DNA from: Liolophura sinensis
Lineage: Eukaryota; Mollusca; Polyplacophora; Chitonida; Chitonidae
DNA: 64,000 bases
Assembly: GCF_032854445.1 (NCBI RefSeq)
Contig: NC_088297.1
Coordinates: 15,945,127-16,009,126, forward strand
Direction of reading: 5' to 3'
Of the stretch, positions 40,291 through 51,350 are shown in pieces; within the stretch, counting starts at the first letter, position 1; each line of letters starts with the position of its first letter. The notes beneath the pieces were generated by a model, which was given only the letters and a program-made list of their open reading frames with translations, had not been told where the DNA came from and ran no database searches. Both the position numbers and the translations under genes were made by a program.

Positions 40291-40759
40291 ATATAGCCGC
40301 ACCGAATTACCTCCCCTGGGATCACTCTTCCATTTAAATGGCTCTTCTTAGATGTAGGCCTAAACTGTGGGTAGGTCAGACCTCAAAGACTACTCTCGGG
40401 TTACGTCATAGCTGCTGACAACGGAGGTAATTCAGAGGAGGCCTATTGCACAGATGCATAAGACATCGCTTTTATTTCCGCATACAAATTGCTGTAAAGG
40501 CGTAAGCACTAACTAAATATAAACTAGCATGATGTACCTGTAAAGTTACAGCTCTAACATAATAGCCCGGGAGCTGTCAGATGTTTATCGGTCATGCCGC
40601 ATACAATAGGTTTGACACATTGAACATACAGAACGATGTGTGAATACGCCAAAATGGTGATTCTTAAGTGTGGCAGCCGTGCACAGCCCTCTAGGGGGTG
40701 GGGTGTTAAGTGCTCCAAAACTAATTTTATCGGTCACGATCGCGTACGAAGATGAAACT

Positions 40760-41372
40760 CATTTTATACATTCTTCAAGACAACCTGATCACTAAAAACC
40801 AATTCTTAAGACCCCAGATCATGCACTAAGTCACTTAAGAACGGTCTAATTAACGCTAATTATGACTTTTACCGGTCTTGTCGCGTACGAGGATTTTTTT
40901 CCCTTGCCTTGTGCCACTGCGCAATAGGCCTCCTCTGAATTAGCACCGTGAGATGTGCTAATTATAAAATGGTAATTCTTGTGTTCCAACTCAATGTTAA
41001 AAACCATTTAAGAACGGTACAAAGGTCAATATCTGGTCAGTATCTGGGCTAAATTACCTTAAAACTAGGGTAATTTTCAAAATTGAGTACAAGGAAGAAA
41101 ATTATTTTATACACTCTTCAAGACAACTTGATCGCTAAAAACCAATTCTTAAGTCCCCTGGTCATGCACAAAGCCATTTGAGAACGGTCTAATCATACCG
41201 CGTACAAGGATTTTAATTATAAAATCATAATTATTAAGTTCCAACTGCATGTTAAAAACCATTTGAGAACGGGTCAAAGGTCAATATTTGGGCTAAATTA
41301 CTTTAAAGCAAATTACCGGTCACAACTGAGTACGAGTCAAGGCAACTTGATCACTAAAATCTTTTCTTAACT
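40760..41372. repeat. Internal subrepeats of the left fold-back arm
   Basis: A block with CAAGACAACCTGATCACTAA and AACCAATTCTTAAG occurs near 40774, 41117 and (diverged) 41338. Between them GTTAAAAACCATTTAAGAAC and AAAGGTCAATAT also occur twice. Repeated units inside the arms are a known feature of Drosophila FB-type elements. Confidence 0.75.
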
Positions 41373-42236
41373 GTTACAGCTTATGTACTAAGCCACTAAG
41401 TAAATGTGATTTTTCCCATGTATAGTACGAGAATTATTTTCTGACGAAAGGGTACATTGAGATATACTGATTTTAAAATGCTAATGAAGTTCCAACATGC
41501 ACACTTAAAAACAGATTAAAAGTTATCTACCGACCAAGAGTTTGCAGCTAATGGACGAGATTTTTACATTCATGCATTTAGCTGACTTGAATCTCATAAT
41601 ACAATTTCCTGCTCTTTGTGCTCTTAGGGCGTCCCGACCGGGTGTCTGGCAATTCGTAGGACTTAAAGTCGCAGTCTAAACAGCGCGACTTTGATTGGAA
41701 CACCAGTCAACGCTTTAATATAATGAGCCAAGCCACTGAATAACCACCTAATTAACGCTTTTCTGGCATCTGTTGGTAATGTCCGTTACACATGTGAACA
41801 TGTGCAACAAGATGCATCAGGGTATGGTCATTATAAAATGGTTATTCTTACTGTCTTCAACCCTTTGTTCTGAATGGTTTATAAGAATGGACTAGATTTA
41901 ATGAAATGGCTGAAATCATTTTCTGGAACGGAATAGGTGGGGCATTTCACAATAACTCAGTCGGGTACGTGGTTGAAAGCCGCTTTTGAAAAAAGTCTGA
42001 ACAGAAGAAATGAGAAGTCAACAATAACTTTTAAATATCAGATGCATTTGGAATTATTTTTGAACATCATTGCCAATGTCTTTCTTGGAGAATGACAGCT
42101 TGACGTTACCCCTCATGGGTTTATTTGGTCTACCTCCCACATTTGTAAACAACAGACATTGTAAACAACAACAGAAAGGCATCAAATAAAGTCTCGTCAT
42201 CAGATGAAGAAGAATATCATGAAGACGTACATCAAC

Positions 42237-43358
42237 ATAGAGAGAAAAACCAGTGCAGCGACGACAGTGTTACCCTTACAGACATGAGGTGCACACCTCA
42301 GTGTGAGGTATAGATGAGGTGTACACCCCATTTATATTATCCGAGGTGTACTGTACCTCCAGTACACTCCAGCCATATACTTATACCTCAGAAGTACCTC
42401 AGGAAAAATATAAGCACCTAGAAGTTGCGCCTCAGGTACACATTAGAAACTTTGAGAGTTTTTTTTAACTGGAGATATTGTACCTCAAATAAACCTCAGC
42501 AACTCTGAAAAAAATCAACACTTAGAAGATGTACCTCAGGTACACTTTATCGACCTTGAAAGTTAAATAAGTAAATGATGTACCTCAAGTACACCTTAGA
42601 AACTTTTTCAAAGTTTTAAAACAAGAGATCAGATTTACATTTTACTTCAGGCAAAATGGTGAGTACAAAATTTCAAATATTTTTGTGCAAAAGATAAATG
42701 CTTTTCTAAATAAATACAAACCTTTGTCTCGCCCTGTAATGACTTGCCATTCAGTGTGCACATATTGATCAATCACACGGTGGATATATTTGCCTCTGAT
42801 TATTCCAAGATGGCTGCCCTTAGCAGGGTACATATATATTCTAGGCTATGGGAAAACAACACAATTATTCACTGATTGATGCTTCCTGGAACAGATTTTG
42901 TAACATGTTTGGACACATGCACAGCCCTAAAAGTGAAACCAGTATACATCCACTTTGCCTATAAGAATGAACCTCAGCTATACCTCAGTTGTACCTCACA
43001 TACACCTCAGGCATTATATTTTTACCTACTATTTACAGGGTGAACCTCTACTGAGGTGTACTATAGGTGTACTTGAGGTACTAATTTGCATCATTGTCAG
43101 TACCTCAGATACACCTTTAATACACCTCAGATACACCTCAAGTATACCGTAGACACACCTCAATTCAGATATGCTACACCCCAATGGTACACCTCCTATG
43201 CACCTCAAGTATACCTTTAGTCAACCTTATAAGAGTAAGGGAATAGCTGGCAAATGGTCACGTGTAACCGCTGATATACGACATCTTCTCATTTAACCTT
43301 TGTTACAGTTATATTCTAACTGATCATGTAAATGCATAAATACCGGTAAATTACACGC
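42237..43358 (+). repeat. Dispersed repeat family 3, copy split by the TACACCTCA block
   Basis: The 5' piece GAGAAAAACCAGTGCAGCGA (42239-42266) and the 3' piece ATAGCTGGCAAATGGTCACG (43242 on) are joined in intact copies such as 49631-49740. The insertion point is between the GACGACA word and ATAGCTGG. Confidence 0.6.
42270..43238. repeat. Degenerate TACACCTCA repeat block
   Basis: About 950 bp with dozens of words of the type GTACACCTCA, TACCTCAGGTACAC and the complement GAGGTGTAC, on both strands and with irregular spacing. The left edge reads ACCCTTACAGACATGAGG and the right edge AAGAGTAAGGG, so CCCTTAC is inverted at the two ends. The edges sit inside a copy of dispersed repeat family 3. 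Confidence 0.75.
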
Positions 43359-44484
43359 CGAAACCCCCCCGCCCCCCCGCCAAGAGGATTTGTCAAGCGA
43401 AGAAAACCCATGCCGAGACGTCTTTCCTAATCTTCTACTTGAGCCCCATTCAGATAATAAATATTTTTCTAATATTTTTTTCTGTTCCTAGCTCTGAATT
43501 AAGTGAAGTGAATCTTAGAGAGAAAATTTTGTAATATTAAAGTATGGTCGTGTTGTGTCTGTTGTTGTTAATACATTTTTCAGGATAACATGTCAATGTG
43601 CAGCTTGTTTTTGCGTGTTGGAGTTGGAACTCCATCTCTTCTTGGCAAATGTAGAAGGTAGAACAATAAACCCATGAGGAGTAACGCCAAGCTGTCATTC
43701 TCCAAGAAAGACTCTGGCAATGATGTTCAAAAATAATTCCAAGTGCATTAGATATTCAAACGTAATGGCAAAAATCGTTTTTTTCTGTTCAGATTCTATT
43801 TTTTAAAAAGCCATTTTCAATCATGTTCTCGACTGGGTTATTGTGATTATCCCTTTTCAGAAAATAATTTCAGCCATTTCATTAAATCTGATCCATTCTT
43901 ATAAGCCATTCAGAACAAAGGATTGAAGACATTAAGAATTACCATTTTATAATGATATCCGTATCTTGGTGCATCTTGTTGCACCAGCAGATTTTAGAAA
44001 AGGGTTAATTAGGTGGTTCTTTAGCGGATTATTTCATTATATTAAAGACTGGTGTTTCATTAAGATGGCACTGTTTAAGCTGCGGCTTTAAGTCCTAAGG
44101 TTTGTCGGGCATTTTGCCATGGTCGACACTCCTCCGGAGCACGAAGAGCACGAATTATGTTGGATTACTAAATATAAGTCAATTAAATGCATGAATTCAT
44201 AAATTTATCCCATTAGGTGCAAACGTTAGTCCTGCAGTCCTGCTGTCTTAGTCGGTAGATAACTATTGATCCGTTCTTCAGTGTATATATGCTGGAACTT
44301 TATTAGCATTTTTCCTCGATAAATAATTCTCGCACATGACATAGGAAAATTCATAATTGACGTGAATTAGTGGTTTAATACATAAGTTGAACAGTTAAGA
44401 ATTGGTTTTTAGTGATCAGGTTGTCTTGATGAATGTATAAAATAAGTTTCATCATCGTACGCGATCGTGACCGATAAAATTAGT

Positions 44485-45026
44485 ATACACATACCCTACA
44501 TATGTATATAGGCTACACATTTGAATGAATGTTCCAATCAACGGTTGAGATGTAAGTGTTGGCTCCGATATTCATATATCATATATTTATATGTATACCG
44601 TACATCATTTAATTTGTATATGCACAGCGTTATGGCCTGTTGACCACAGTAAGTTCTTCATTCTAGTGAGAATTTTGTTAGTATTGCGTTAAACACGATC
44701 AAAATAAATAAATAAAAAAGTGCATTCGTATGCTTCTATGATATCCTTTTCCTATACACCGTCAGTTGTTTTAGTGCGCTTGCTCCTGTTTTGAACTTGT
44801 TCTCGCCACGATATGGCAGATGTGCTTGCCGTAAGCTATAATCAATCATTCATTCAATTATTCGATCGTTTTAGTGTGTGCATGCGTTGTTCTTAATTGC
44901 ATTCAAAAATTAATCTGTTAAATTTTACAGAAAGCCTGTTGTCTGAGTGATGCTAGAATGTGTTCTGTTAAAACATAATACTGTGTTATATTCAACATAA
45001 TATCCTGTTGGTTTAATAGAATCTTT
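44485..45026. other. Intergenic, AT-rich, no gene seen
   Basis: ATAT-rich sequence directly outside the fold-back element; nothing recognised. Confidence 0.4.
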
Positions 45027-45094
45027 ATTTATTTATTTATTTGATTGCTGTTTTACGCCGTGCTCATGAATGTTTCACTTATACGACGGAGGCC
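45027..45094 (-). mobile_element. SINE family 1, tail fragment
   Basis: TTTATTTGATTGCTGTTTTA and TTCACTTATACGACGGAGGC; only about 70 bp remain. A further scrap of the same tail is at about 45367-45400. Confidence 0.8.
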
Positions 45095-46138
45095 AATAGA
45101 ATCTGTAGGTTGAATTAATAGAATATATGAGTTATATTTAACAGGATAATCTGTTACAACAGCAGAATACATTCTGGCATCACTTGCATAACTGATGAAT
45201 TTTTTTGAGTGTAGGCTCCATTATTTTATTTTACAGTTTTCCAAAACACGAGGGTTAACGTGGAATCGGCTAAATAAATAGACAATTAAGTAGAATCCAG
45301 CATCCAGGTGACCTGAAAGTAAATAAACAGAAAACAAAACAAACCACATAGAGAACAAACGAACTATATTTATTTATTTTTTTCATTGTTTTACGCCGAC
45401 AAACGAATTAAGTATTGTATTTACCTCCACAAAAGAGCTTTTGTTGTTTTAGGGTTTATTTGTCAGATCAAGATCCCGATTCACGATTTCTTTAACGCTC
45501 ATATGTTCACCTTCGACAGATACGTGTAAGAGTATTGTCCCATTGTATGTAGTAGAGGAATTTGTACATTTTTCTGTTGCGGATGTTTGTTCTCTCCGAG
45601 AACCTTCTAGTATAAAGAAGAAATAAGCTTTGTATCAGTTTAGTAGTATAGTTTACCGAAAAATGATGTCTGTAAGTGTAGGCGATGTAGAAGAAATCTG
45701 GTAAGTACGTTCTATAGAATGCAGAAGAAAAGAATTAATTTTGTGAGGCTCTGATGCAAACTAGCGTGTACAACATAAGGGGTTACTGAAGACATTTATT
45801 AGTGCCTAAGAAAGAAAACAATATCCTTACAAATACAGTGAAAGTCTTTCACACAATAGGTCTTTAGAAAAACTAAATAACTTGGACAAAAAAGTACATG
45901 TTAAATATGTAAAATTGCGTATTTTGGGGGAAATGGTGGGTTTGATAATCAGGCGGAGGAAATCACTAACTTACTAAAGAAAAACTGTACAAAAGTTTAA
46001 AAAATAGACTCTATCCGTCAAGCAGCAAAATTTGTAACATGCAGAGAAAAGTCAGGGATTGACTCTTGTGTTTGAGATAAAAAAAAAAGAAGTGCGTCGC
46101 GTGCAGAGATCCGAAAACTCTAACATGCACGTGTCTTG
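45095..46138. other. Intergenic, no gene seen
   Basis: Unique-looking sequence with no frame or signal I can support. Confidence 0.4.
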
Positions 46139-46140
46139 CA

Positions 46141-46520
46141 GAAAAAGAAGCATGGTACTTTGCGTAAGTCGGAGATTCCATTATGCCGAAATTGAAACAA
46201 CGTGCCTTTTGTAAATCGGAGATTCCCTTATGCCGAAAACGAAACGCAGTGTTTTACGTAAGTCGGAGATTCCATTATGCCCAAAAAGAAACAATGGGCC
46301 TTATACGTAAATGGGAGATTTCGTCATGCCGAAAAAAACTGCCTTACTTAAATTGGAGATTCCATTATGCCGAAAACGAAACAACGTGCTTTACATAAGT
46401 CGGACATTCCATTATGCCGAAAAAGAAACAACGTGCCTTAAGAAAATCGAAGACTCCATTTAAGCAGACAACGAAACTACGCGTGTTACAGAAGTCGGAA
46501 TCCGTACCATGTAGAAAAAG
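46141..46520. repeat. About 47-bp minisatellite, about 8 copies
   Basis: GTCGGAGATTCCATTATGCC then GAAAAAGAAACAACGTGC recurs at spacings near 47 bp, with moderate divergence. Confidence 0.93.
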
Positions 46521-46579
46521 AAACCTCAACAAAAGACATATCGTATCTTCTTTAATATGATTAATGACGTACTGCATGG

Positions 46580-46716
46580 AGGGTAAAACAAGAGTAGTCA
46601 CAACACTGTGATAGCTGGCAAATGGTCATCCGTAACTGGTGAAATACGGCCTCTGTGAATTTACCACAGAAAATTATTTATTCTAACTGTTCATGGCTTA
46701 ATCAGAATTAGGTAAT
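46580..46716 (+). repeat. Dispersed repeat family 3
   Basis: GGGTAAAACAAGAGTAGTCA, TGATAGCTGGCAAATGGTCA, GTGAAATACGGCCTC and TTCTAACTGTTCATGG, the last joined after a local insertion. Abuts a SINE at 46715. Confidence 0.75.
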
Positions 46717-46811
46717 TTATTTATTTATTTATTTGATGGGTGTTTTACGCCCTACTCAAGAATATTTCACTTATACGACGGTGGCCAGCATCATGGTGGG
46801 AGGAAACCAGG
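46715..46811 (-). mobile_element. SINE family 1, tail fragment
   Basis: TTATTTGATGGGTGTTTTAC, TATTTCACTTATACGACGGT and GGTGGGAGGAAACCAGGA. Confidence 0.88.
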
Positions 46812-47800
46812 ACCTTTGAACTAGTCAAATCATCTACATACAACTTTGAACCCTATATGGCCGATTTTACAAAGCACATCATTGTTTTGACTTGTAGGCC
46901 AAAATTTGAAAATTTAGCTTGAACACCTGACAATATTATGACAGTATAAATGAGTCCCATTGTTAACTTTTGGGCCGTTAATTATATATCGTGCATGAAG
47001 TTTTAAATTTTGTCTCAAGTCAAAAAATCCATTTTATGAAATCGACCTTCGGTTCGTAGTTTATATAATAGATGGTTTAATGCACATTTAGCTGTCTATA
47101 TACATGTATGTACCCTACCCCTGTTCAAATCCAAATCGTGGACATCAGAATTCAAAGTTCACCTAACTGCCATGATCGCGTAAAGAGATAATTCGACTAA
47201 TTCAAAACAGAGTCGCTTCATGCTAAAACCTTTTTAAATGGCTGACTTGTTACTGAGTCTCCTGTCATTTAGTATGCGGGAAATGGGAAAATAATTGGTG
47301 GCCTGGCATCAGTATGCTGTGACAAGTCGGCTGGGACGTCATGTCTGTCGTCTTAATTCGGCATGGCATTTCAGTGATGCAGCATTATAAATATTGGTGC
47401 GCTGAAACCAGGCTGCTGTAAGAAGGCGTTCTGGTCTGCGATAAGAAGAAGCTATGGATAAAATGCTGCAAGAAAAGCCGTCGAGGGACTGCTAGAAGAA
47501 ATAGCCGTCATGAGACTCCTTCAAGAAATAACTATGGTGAGACTACTACAAGAAGCTGTCGCAACAAAGTCTATATATGTATCGTCGAAAGCAAAATCAA
47601 ACCTTATTGTTTGGGGTGTTTTTTGTTCCAGCAAACAAAAACATCATTTGAATTAGAATACATTCTGCTGCTGAGTTTTAGTTTTCCTGTTGACGAAAGC
47701 ATCAAAAAGGTAAAAAGAAACCGAAGTCCTGCTTTTTAACCTGACATGGAAACTCGAAAACATGGCAGAAGCAACACGGTACTGGTATGAACCTCCAAAG
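46812..47800. other. Intergenic, remnant of SINE family 2 inside
   Basis: About 47305-47405 carries GGCCTGGCATCAGTATG, GGGACGTCATGTCTGTCGTC and CGGCATGGCATTTCAG, in the order of SINE family 2 variant B and much decayed. About 47430-47560 has a weak repeat with AGAAGAAATAGCCGTCATGA and GAGACTACTACAAGAAGC. No gene seen. Confidence 0.45.
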
Positions 47801-47805
47801 CCTTC

Positions 47806-47998
47806 GTCACGTTGGCTTCCTCTCCGGGTGTTTGTGACAAGGTCTGGCAGCAATCTGCGGATGGTCGTGGGTTTCCCCCGGGGTCTGCCTGGTTTCCACC
47901 ATAATTCTGGCCGCCGTCGTATAAGTGAAATGTTTTTGGGCACGGCGTAAAACACCAATCAAATAAATAAATAATTAAATAAATAAATAAATAAATCC
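47806..47998 (+). mobile_element. SINE family 1, 3' two-thirds
   Basis: GTTGGCTTCCTCTCCGGGTG, ATCTGCGGATGGTCGTGGG, GCCGCCGTCGTATAAGTG and a long AAATA tail. The tRNA-like head is lost. Confidence 0.9.
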
Positions 47999-48359
47999 CA
48001 AGTCTTCGCCAAATTAATCTGCTTTTACACGCACATACATGTAGGTATCAGCCTATTTGCTCTGTGCTTTCTTTAGAACTCTCTATTATAAAACCAGTTG
48101 TTGGTACCAGTGTACCCTTTTCAGCCATCGGCGAGCCATAAGAAATATACACACACACTAATATAGCCAGCCTAGCTATCAAATGCTCATGTGGAATTCG
48201 TTAACGGTAGCAGAGTTTCTAGTACTGCAGGGAGGCCTGCGCTCATATAGGCCACAGCAGGGCGAACCTGACGGGTGAGTCCTCCCTGGCTCGAAGTTGA
48301 AGCTAGAATGTATCTCCTTCTGACAGTCTTCGCGGTGTATACGGGTGTCCCGAAATAGA

Positions 48360-48592
48360 TTTGGGTGTATAAGGCTGTAGCGCCGGCTCTACACTCTCTC
48401 GCTCACAGGCGGATCGCTCCCTACGTCTGTATGCCTACACATAGGCCTATTTGCGCGGCCAGATTTACCCCAGCTTTAACATTTGCCAAGAAGAAGGGCT
48501 GCTGCTCCTACCCTTGTGCCCGTTTTCGCCATTTTCTTACCGGACCGAGCAGCCCATGTTTTCCCGTCTCCTCCTCCCAAACTCTAAGTAAT
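48360..48592 (+). promoter_or_regulatory. CpG-rich leader upstream of the 48.6-kb exon
   Basis: Local GC and CpG content are clearly above the surroundings (GCGCCGGC, GGCGGATCGC, GCGCGGCC), with a YY1-like CGCCATTTT near 48527. This fits a promoter or 5'-UTR of a broadly expressed gene. No TATA box at the expected place. Confidence 0.4.
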
Positions 48593-48707
48593 ATGGCGGA
48601 CGTAGAGAGCGACGAGGACCGATACAAAAACGTCGACGTGGACTCGATCCTGTCACGTGTTGAGCGACGACCGCTGACGTTCACGCGGAAACGTTCGTTA
48701 TGTCAAG
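48593..48707 (+). CDS. Probable first coding exon of an unrecognised gene (38 codons)
   Basis: The start codon has A at -3 and G at +4 (AATATGG). It opens MADVESDEDRYKNVDVDSIL and then a basic part SRVERRPLTFTRKRSLCQ. The frame meets a GTAAGG donor at 48708 after 115 nt, phase 1. Amino-acid choice (acidic then basic, no stops) and the CpG-rich leader support coding; the upstream frame is also open back to 48365, so an earlier Met cannot be ruled out. I do not recognise the protein. No second exon was found in the following 15 kb, so it probably continues outside the window. Confidence 0.55.
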
Positions 48708-49217
48708 GTAAGGATAGAACCTCACTGACTTTATTTGGCTATGCCGATAGGCGGAGTATACACTTATAGTTCTACATATGCCATACCACCTGGTTCTGTA
48801 CCTATCCGAAATCCATGTAGTCTTGCACATGTACGGTGGTGAGTTTTTCTGTTTCTGACTCAATCTGCCGGGTTTCCTTCAGAATTACGTGACCTCCACC
48901 ATACACGTGAAACTGACTTAACTAGATATACCACTGCATGACTAATTGCATGAGTAAACAAATACATATGTTTAGCAAATACCTGTGCATATGTATACAG
49001 AGACCTACATACTTCGTCATGAAGGTATTCACTATATATATAGCACACGGTAGAAAGCACGTAATTAATACACAGCAGTAATTAATGCATATATATGGCA
49101 CTTTTAATAGTCAGAAATCGTCACAGGTTCAATACCGAGATGCGTCATGATCAAAATTTTAAAATTTTCAGTATTGAAATTTCCTTACTTGCCATACATG
49201 GTACATGTAAGAGTTTG

Positions 49218-49258
<41 letters not shown>

Positions 49259-49630
49259 GGGATGGCGCTCCAATAAGGCAGCACTATAAATACGTATATG
49301 TCGGCAGATGGGCCTAAGGAGACACTGAGCTAAAGTCGCAATAATAATGACGATTGTCATGTTAAACCTCGAACAAACAAACGAACAGGCAAACAAACAT
49401 GGACACAAAATCGCGGTCGAAACAAAACAAGCAGAGCTACATATAGCTAGGACTTATAGTTTTGATCATTTCATTCCACCGATGTCACGTGAATATAATC
49501 ACGAGGCCAATGGGTCATTGACCACTCAGCCAAGGACCACTTCTCAAAATCTCGCTGATAAAAAGTAATGATATATATTATATTATATTATATTATATAA
49601 TATAATGTAATGTAATATAAGACCTACTGC
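48708..49630. other. Possible intron start, with microsatellites
   Basis: (AC)n at about 49221-49252 followed by ATATAT; a TATTATATTATA palindromic run at 49569-49612. No exon seen. Confidence 0.45.
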
Positions 49631-49740
49631 TTTGAGAGTAAAACCAGAGCGACGACATGTGATAGCTGGCAAATGGTCACACGTAGCCGGTGAAATGTAA
49701 GTGCATAAATAGTAGCAATTTACGCGCCCTCTGCACCATA
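49631..49740 (+). repeat. Dispersed repeat family 3
   Basis: GAGAGTAAAACCAGAGCGAC, TGATAGCTGGCAAATGGTCA, CGTAGCCGGTGAAATG, then a jump to GTGCATAAATAGTAGCAATT and TACGCGCC. The middle third is deleted relative to other copies. Confidence 0.78.
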
Positions 49741-50283
49741 TGGCGTATGACCTTTATTTCCATTTAAAATGGATTAATTTTTGGGGTGATTTGTTTAGCC
49801 CAGTATATGTTTACTGTACATATCATACACAACATACAGCTGATGTCACTGTTCAATTGCGTGTAATTGTATTTCTATATGATTATTAATAAATAACACT
49901 CATGTAAACGTAGTTCACTGCAGAATCAGTAGACTCGACACATTATTCATAACCGAAAGTTTGGTCATTCTGGTTTCACGTGGCTATATATTAGGATCGG
50001 TAATGTTGCAACCATGTATCTTTTTTTTTTCACTTGGCTAAATATAAATTTCAGTAATGTATATGTCACGTGGATCTTTGTAGATAGAAATTATAAACGT
50101 CATAACCAAGTAGTCCAGTTAAAAAAGATTCGGATCATGTGCTGTACTTGGCTAAATAAATATTAGTAAAGTAAATGTCACGTAGATGTCAGGTAGATCT
50201 ACGCTGAAAGGGACCTACAACAAAAGCATCATGGTCAAGCGATCCCGTTCAGACAGCCTGGTTTCTTACTGTACTTAGCTTAA
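49741..50283. other. Non-coding, no gene seen
   Basis: Weakly repetitive phrases (TTGGCTAAATATAAATT-like and ATGTCACGTGGATC / ATGTCACGTAGATG) recur near 49980, 50038, 50065, 50147 and 50175, suggesting an old tandem duplication. Nothing else. Confidence 0.4.
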
Positions 50284-50549
50284 TTTATTTATTTATTTAT
50301 TTGATTAGTGGTTTACGCCATTCTCAAGAATATTTCTCTTATATGCTGACGGCGGCCAGCATTATGATGGAAGGAAACCGGGCAGAGCCCGGGGGAAACC
50401 CACGACCATCCGCAGGTTGCTGGAAGACCTCCCACGTACGGCCGGAGAGGAAGCCAGCATGAGCTGGACTTGAACTCACAGCGAGCGCATTGGTGAGATG
50501 CTTCTGGGACATTACGCTCCGCTTCCGCGCTAACCAGTTGAGCCACTTA
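50284..50549 (-). mobile_element. SINE family 1, full length
   Basis: Minus orientation, tail TTATTTGATTAGTGGTTTAC, body CACGACCATCCGCAGGTTGC, AGCATGAGCTGGACTTGAAC (B box) and head CGCTAACCAGTTGAGCCACT. The best head in the window together with the copy at 32780-33042. Confidence 0.94.
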
Positions 50550-50780
50550 GCTAAACAGAAACATGAGTAAAGAAAGATAAATAAAGGAGCATCATAGCCG
50601 AAAAGCTTTGGATTTCGTTTTATTAGGTCATACTTACACATAAGCAAACTAAAATGCCCATGGAACAATATATACATAATGAAAACGTGAAAACTAAGTA
50701 GGACAGTTGAAAGTGTTTAGGATGTTAGTATTTGCTAAATATAAGCATCATTAAAGTAAACATCATAGCCAAATATTAAA

Positions 50781-51108
50781 CCGCTTCAGTGGCCTAATGT
50801 TTAGAGCGTCCTCATCGAAATCGGGTCATACCAAAGACTTTAAAACTGGGATTTCCTGCTCCCTCGCTGGGGGCTAAGCACCGAGAGGTTATAGAGTAAG
50901 GAAACATGACTGGTTGGCCCGGTGTCAGTATAATATGACTGAAAGGGGTGTCATGCCTGGTGTCTTTGGCATTATACTTCACTTTGGCGGCATGGAGTGC
51001 CCTGCCACCAGAAAAGACATTATATGTACACACCTCTAGTGGTTCCTCATCGTTATATGACTGAAAATTTGTTAACAACGACGTTAAACCCCAAGCATAT
51101 GTACATAC
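50781..51108 (+). mobile_element. SINE family 2, variant B
   Basis: Head CTTCAGTGGCCTAATGTTTA then GAGCGTCC (A-box-like), TAAGGAAACATGACTGGTTG, GGGGTGTCATGCCTGGTGTC, CACTTTGGCGGCATGG, ATCGTTATATGACTGAAAAT and ACGTTAAACCCCAAGCA. Confidence 0.85.
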
Positions 51109-51285
51109 ATTCATGGCCAAGTAGTTTCGATCAAACATCCTGCATAGGACATTGTTTTACTTGGCTCCCTCTCTATTTATATACATTAGTAAGCTAAAAC
51201 TCAGGTGTATATGAAGGTAAATATCACAATCAAGTGGTCTCTTCCAAAAAACCTCGGATCTTGCGTTCACAACGCTATTTCTACC

Positions 51286-51350
51286 CTATTTATTTATTGA
51301 TTTATTATTTATCTGATTGGTGTTCCGTACTTTAGAGTGTTTCACTTATA
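51286..51350 (-). mobile_element. SINE family 1, tail fragment
   Basis: TTATCTGATTGGTGTTCCGT then ACTTTAGAGTGTTTCACTTA; decayed. Confidence 0.65.

Larger units (their letters stand above)
40720..44484. mobile_element. Fold-back element with long imperfect inverted arms
   Basis: The ends are inverted copies: ACTAATTTTATCGGTCACGA begins at 40720, and its reverse complement ends at 44484. Pairing continues inward: the right arm 43639-44484 matches left-arm parts 40720-40810 and 41340-42152 in order, for example TTTAATATAATGA, CACCTAATTAAC, ATTATAAAATGG, GGAATTATTTTTGAACATCA and CCTCATGGGTTTATT. The left arm is about 530 bp longer because of internal repeats at 40810-41340. No transposase frame was found. 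Target-site duplications are not clear. Confidence 0.8.
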
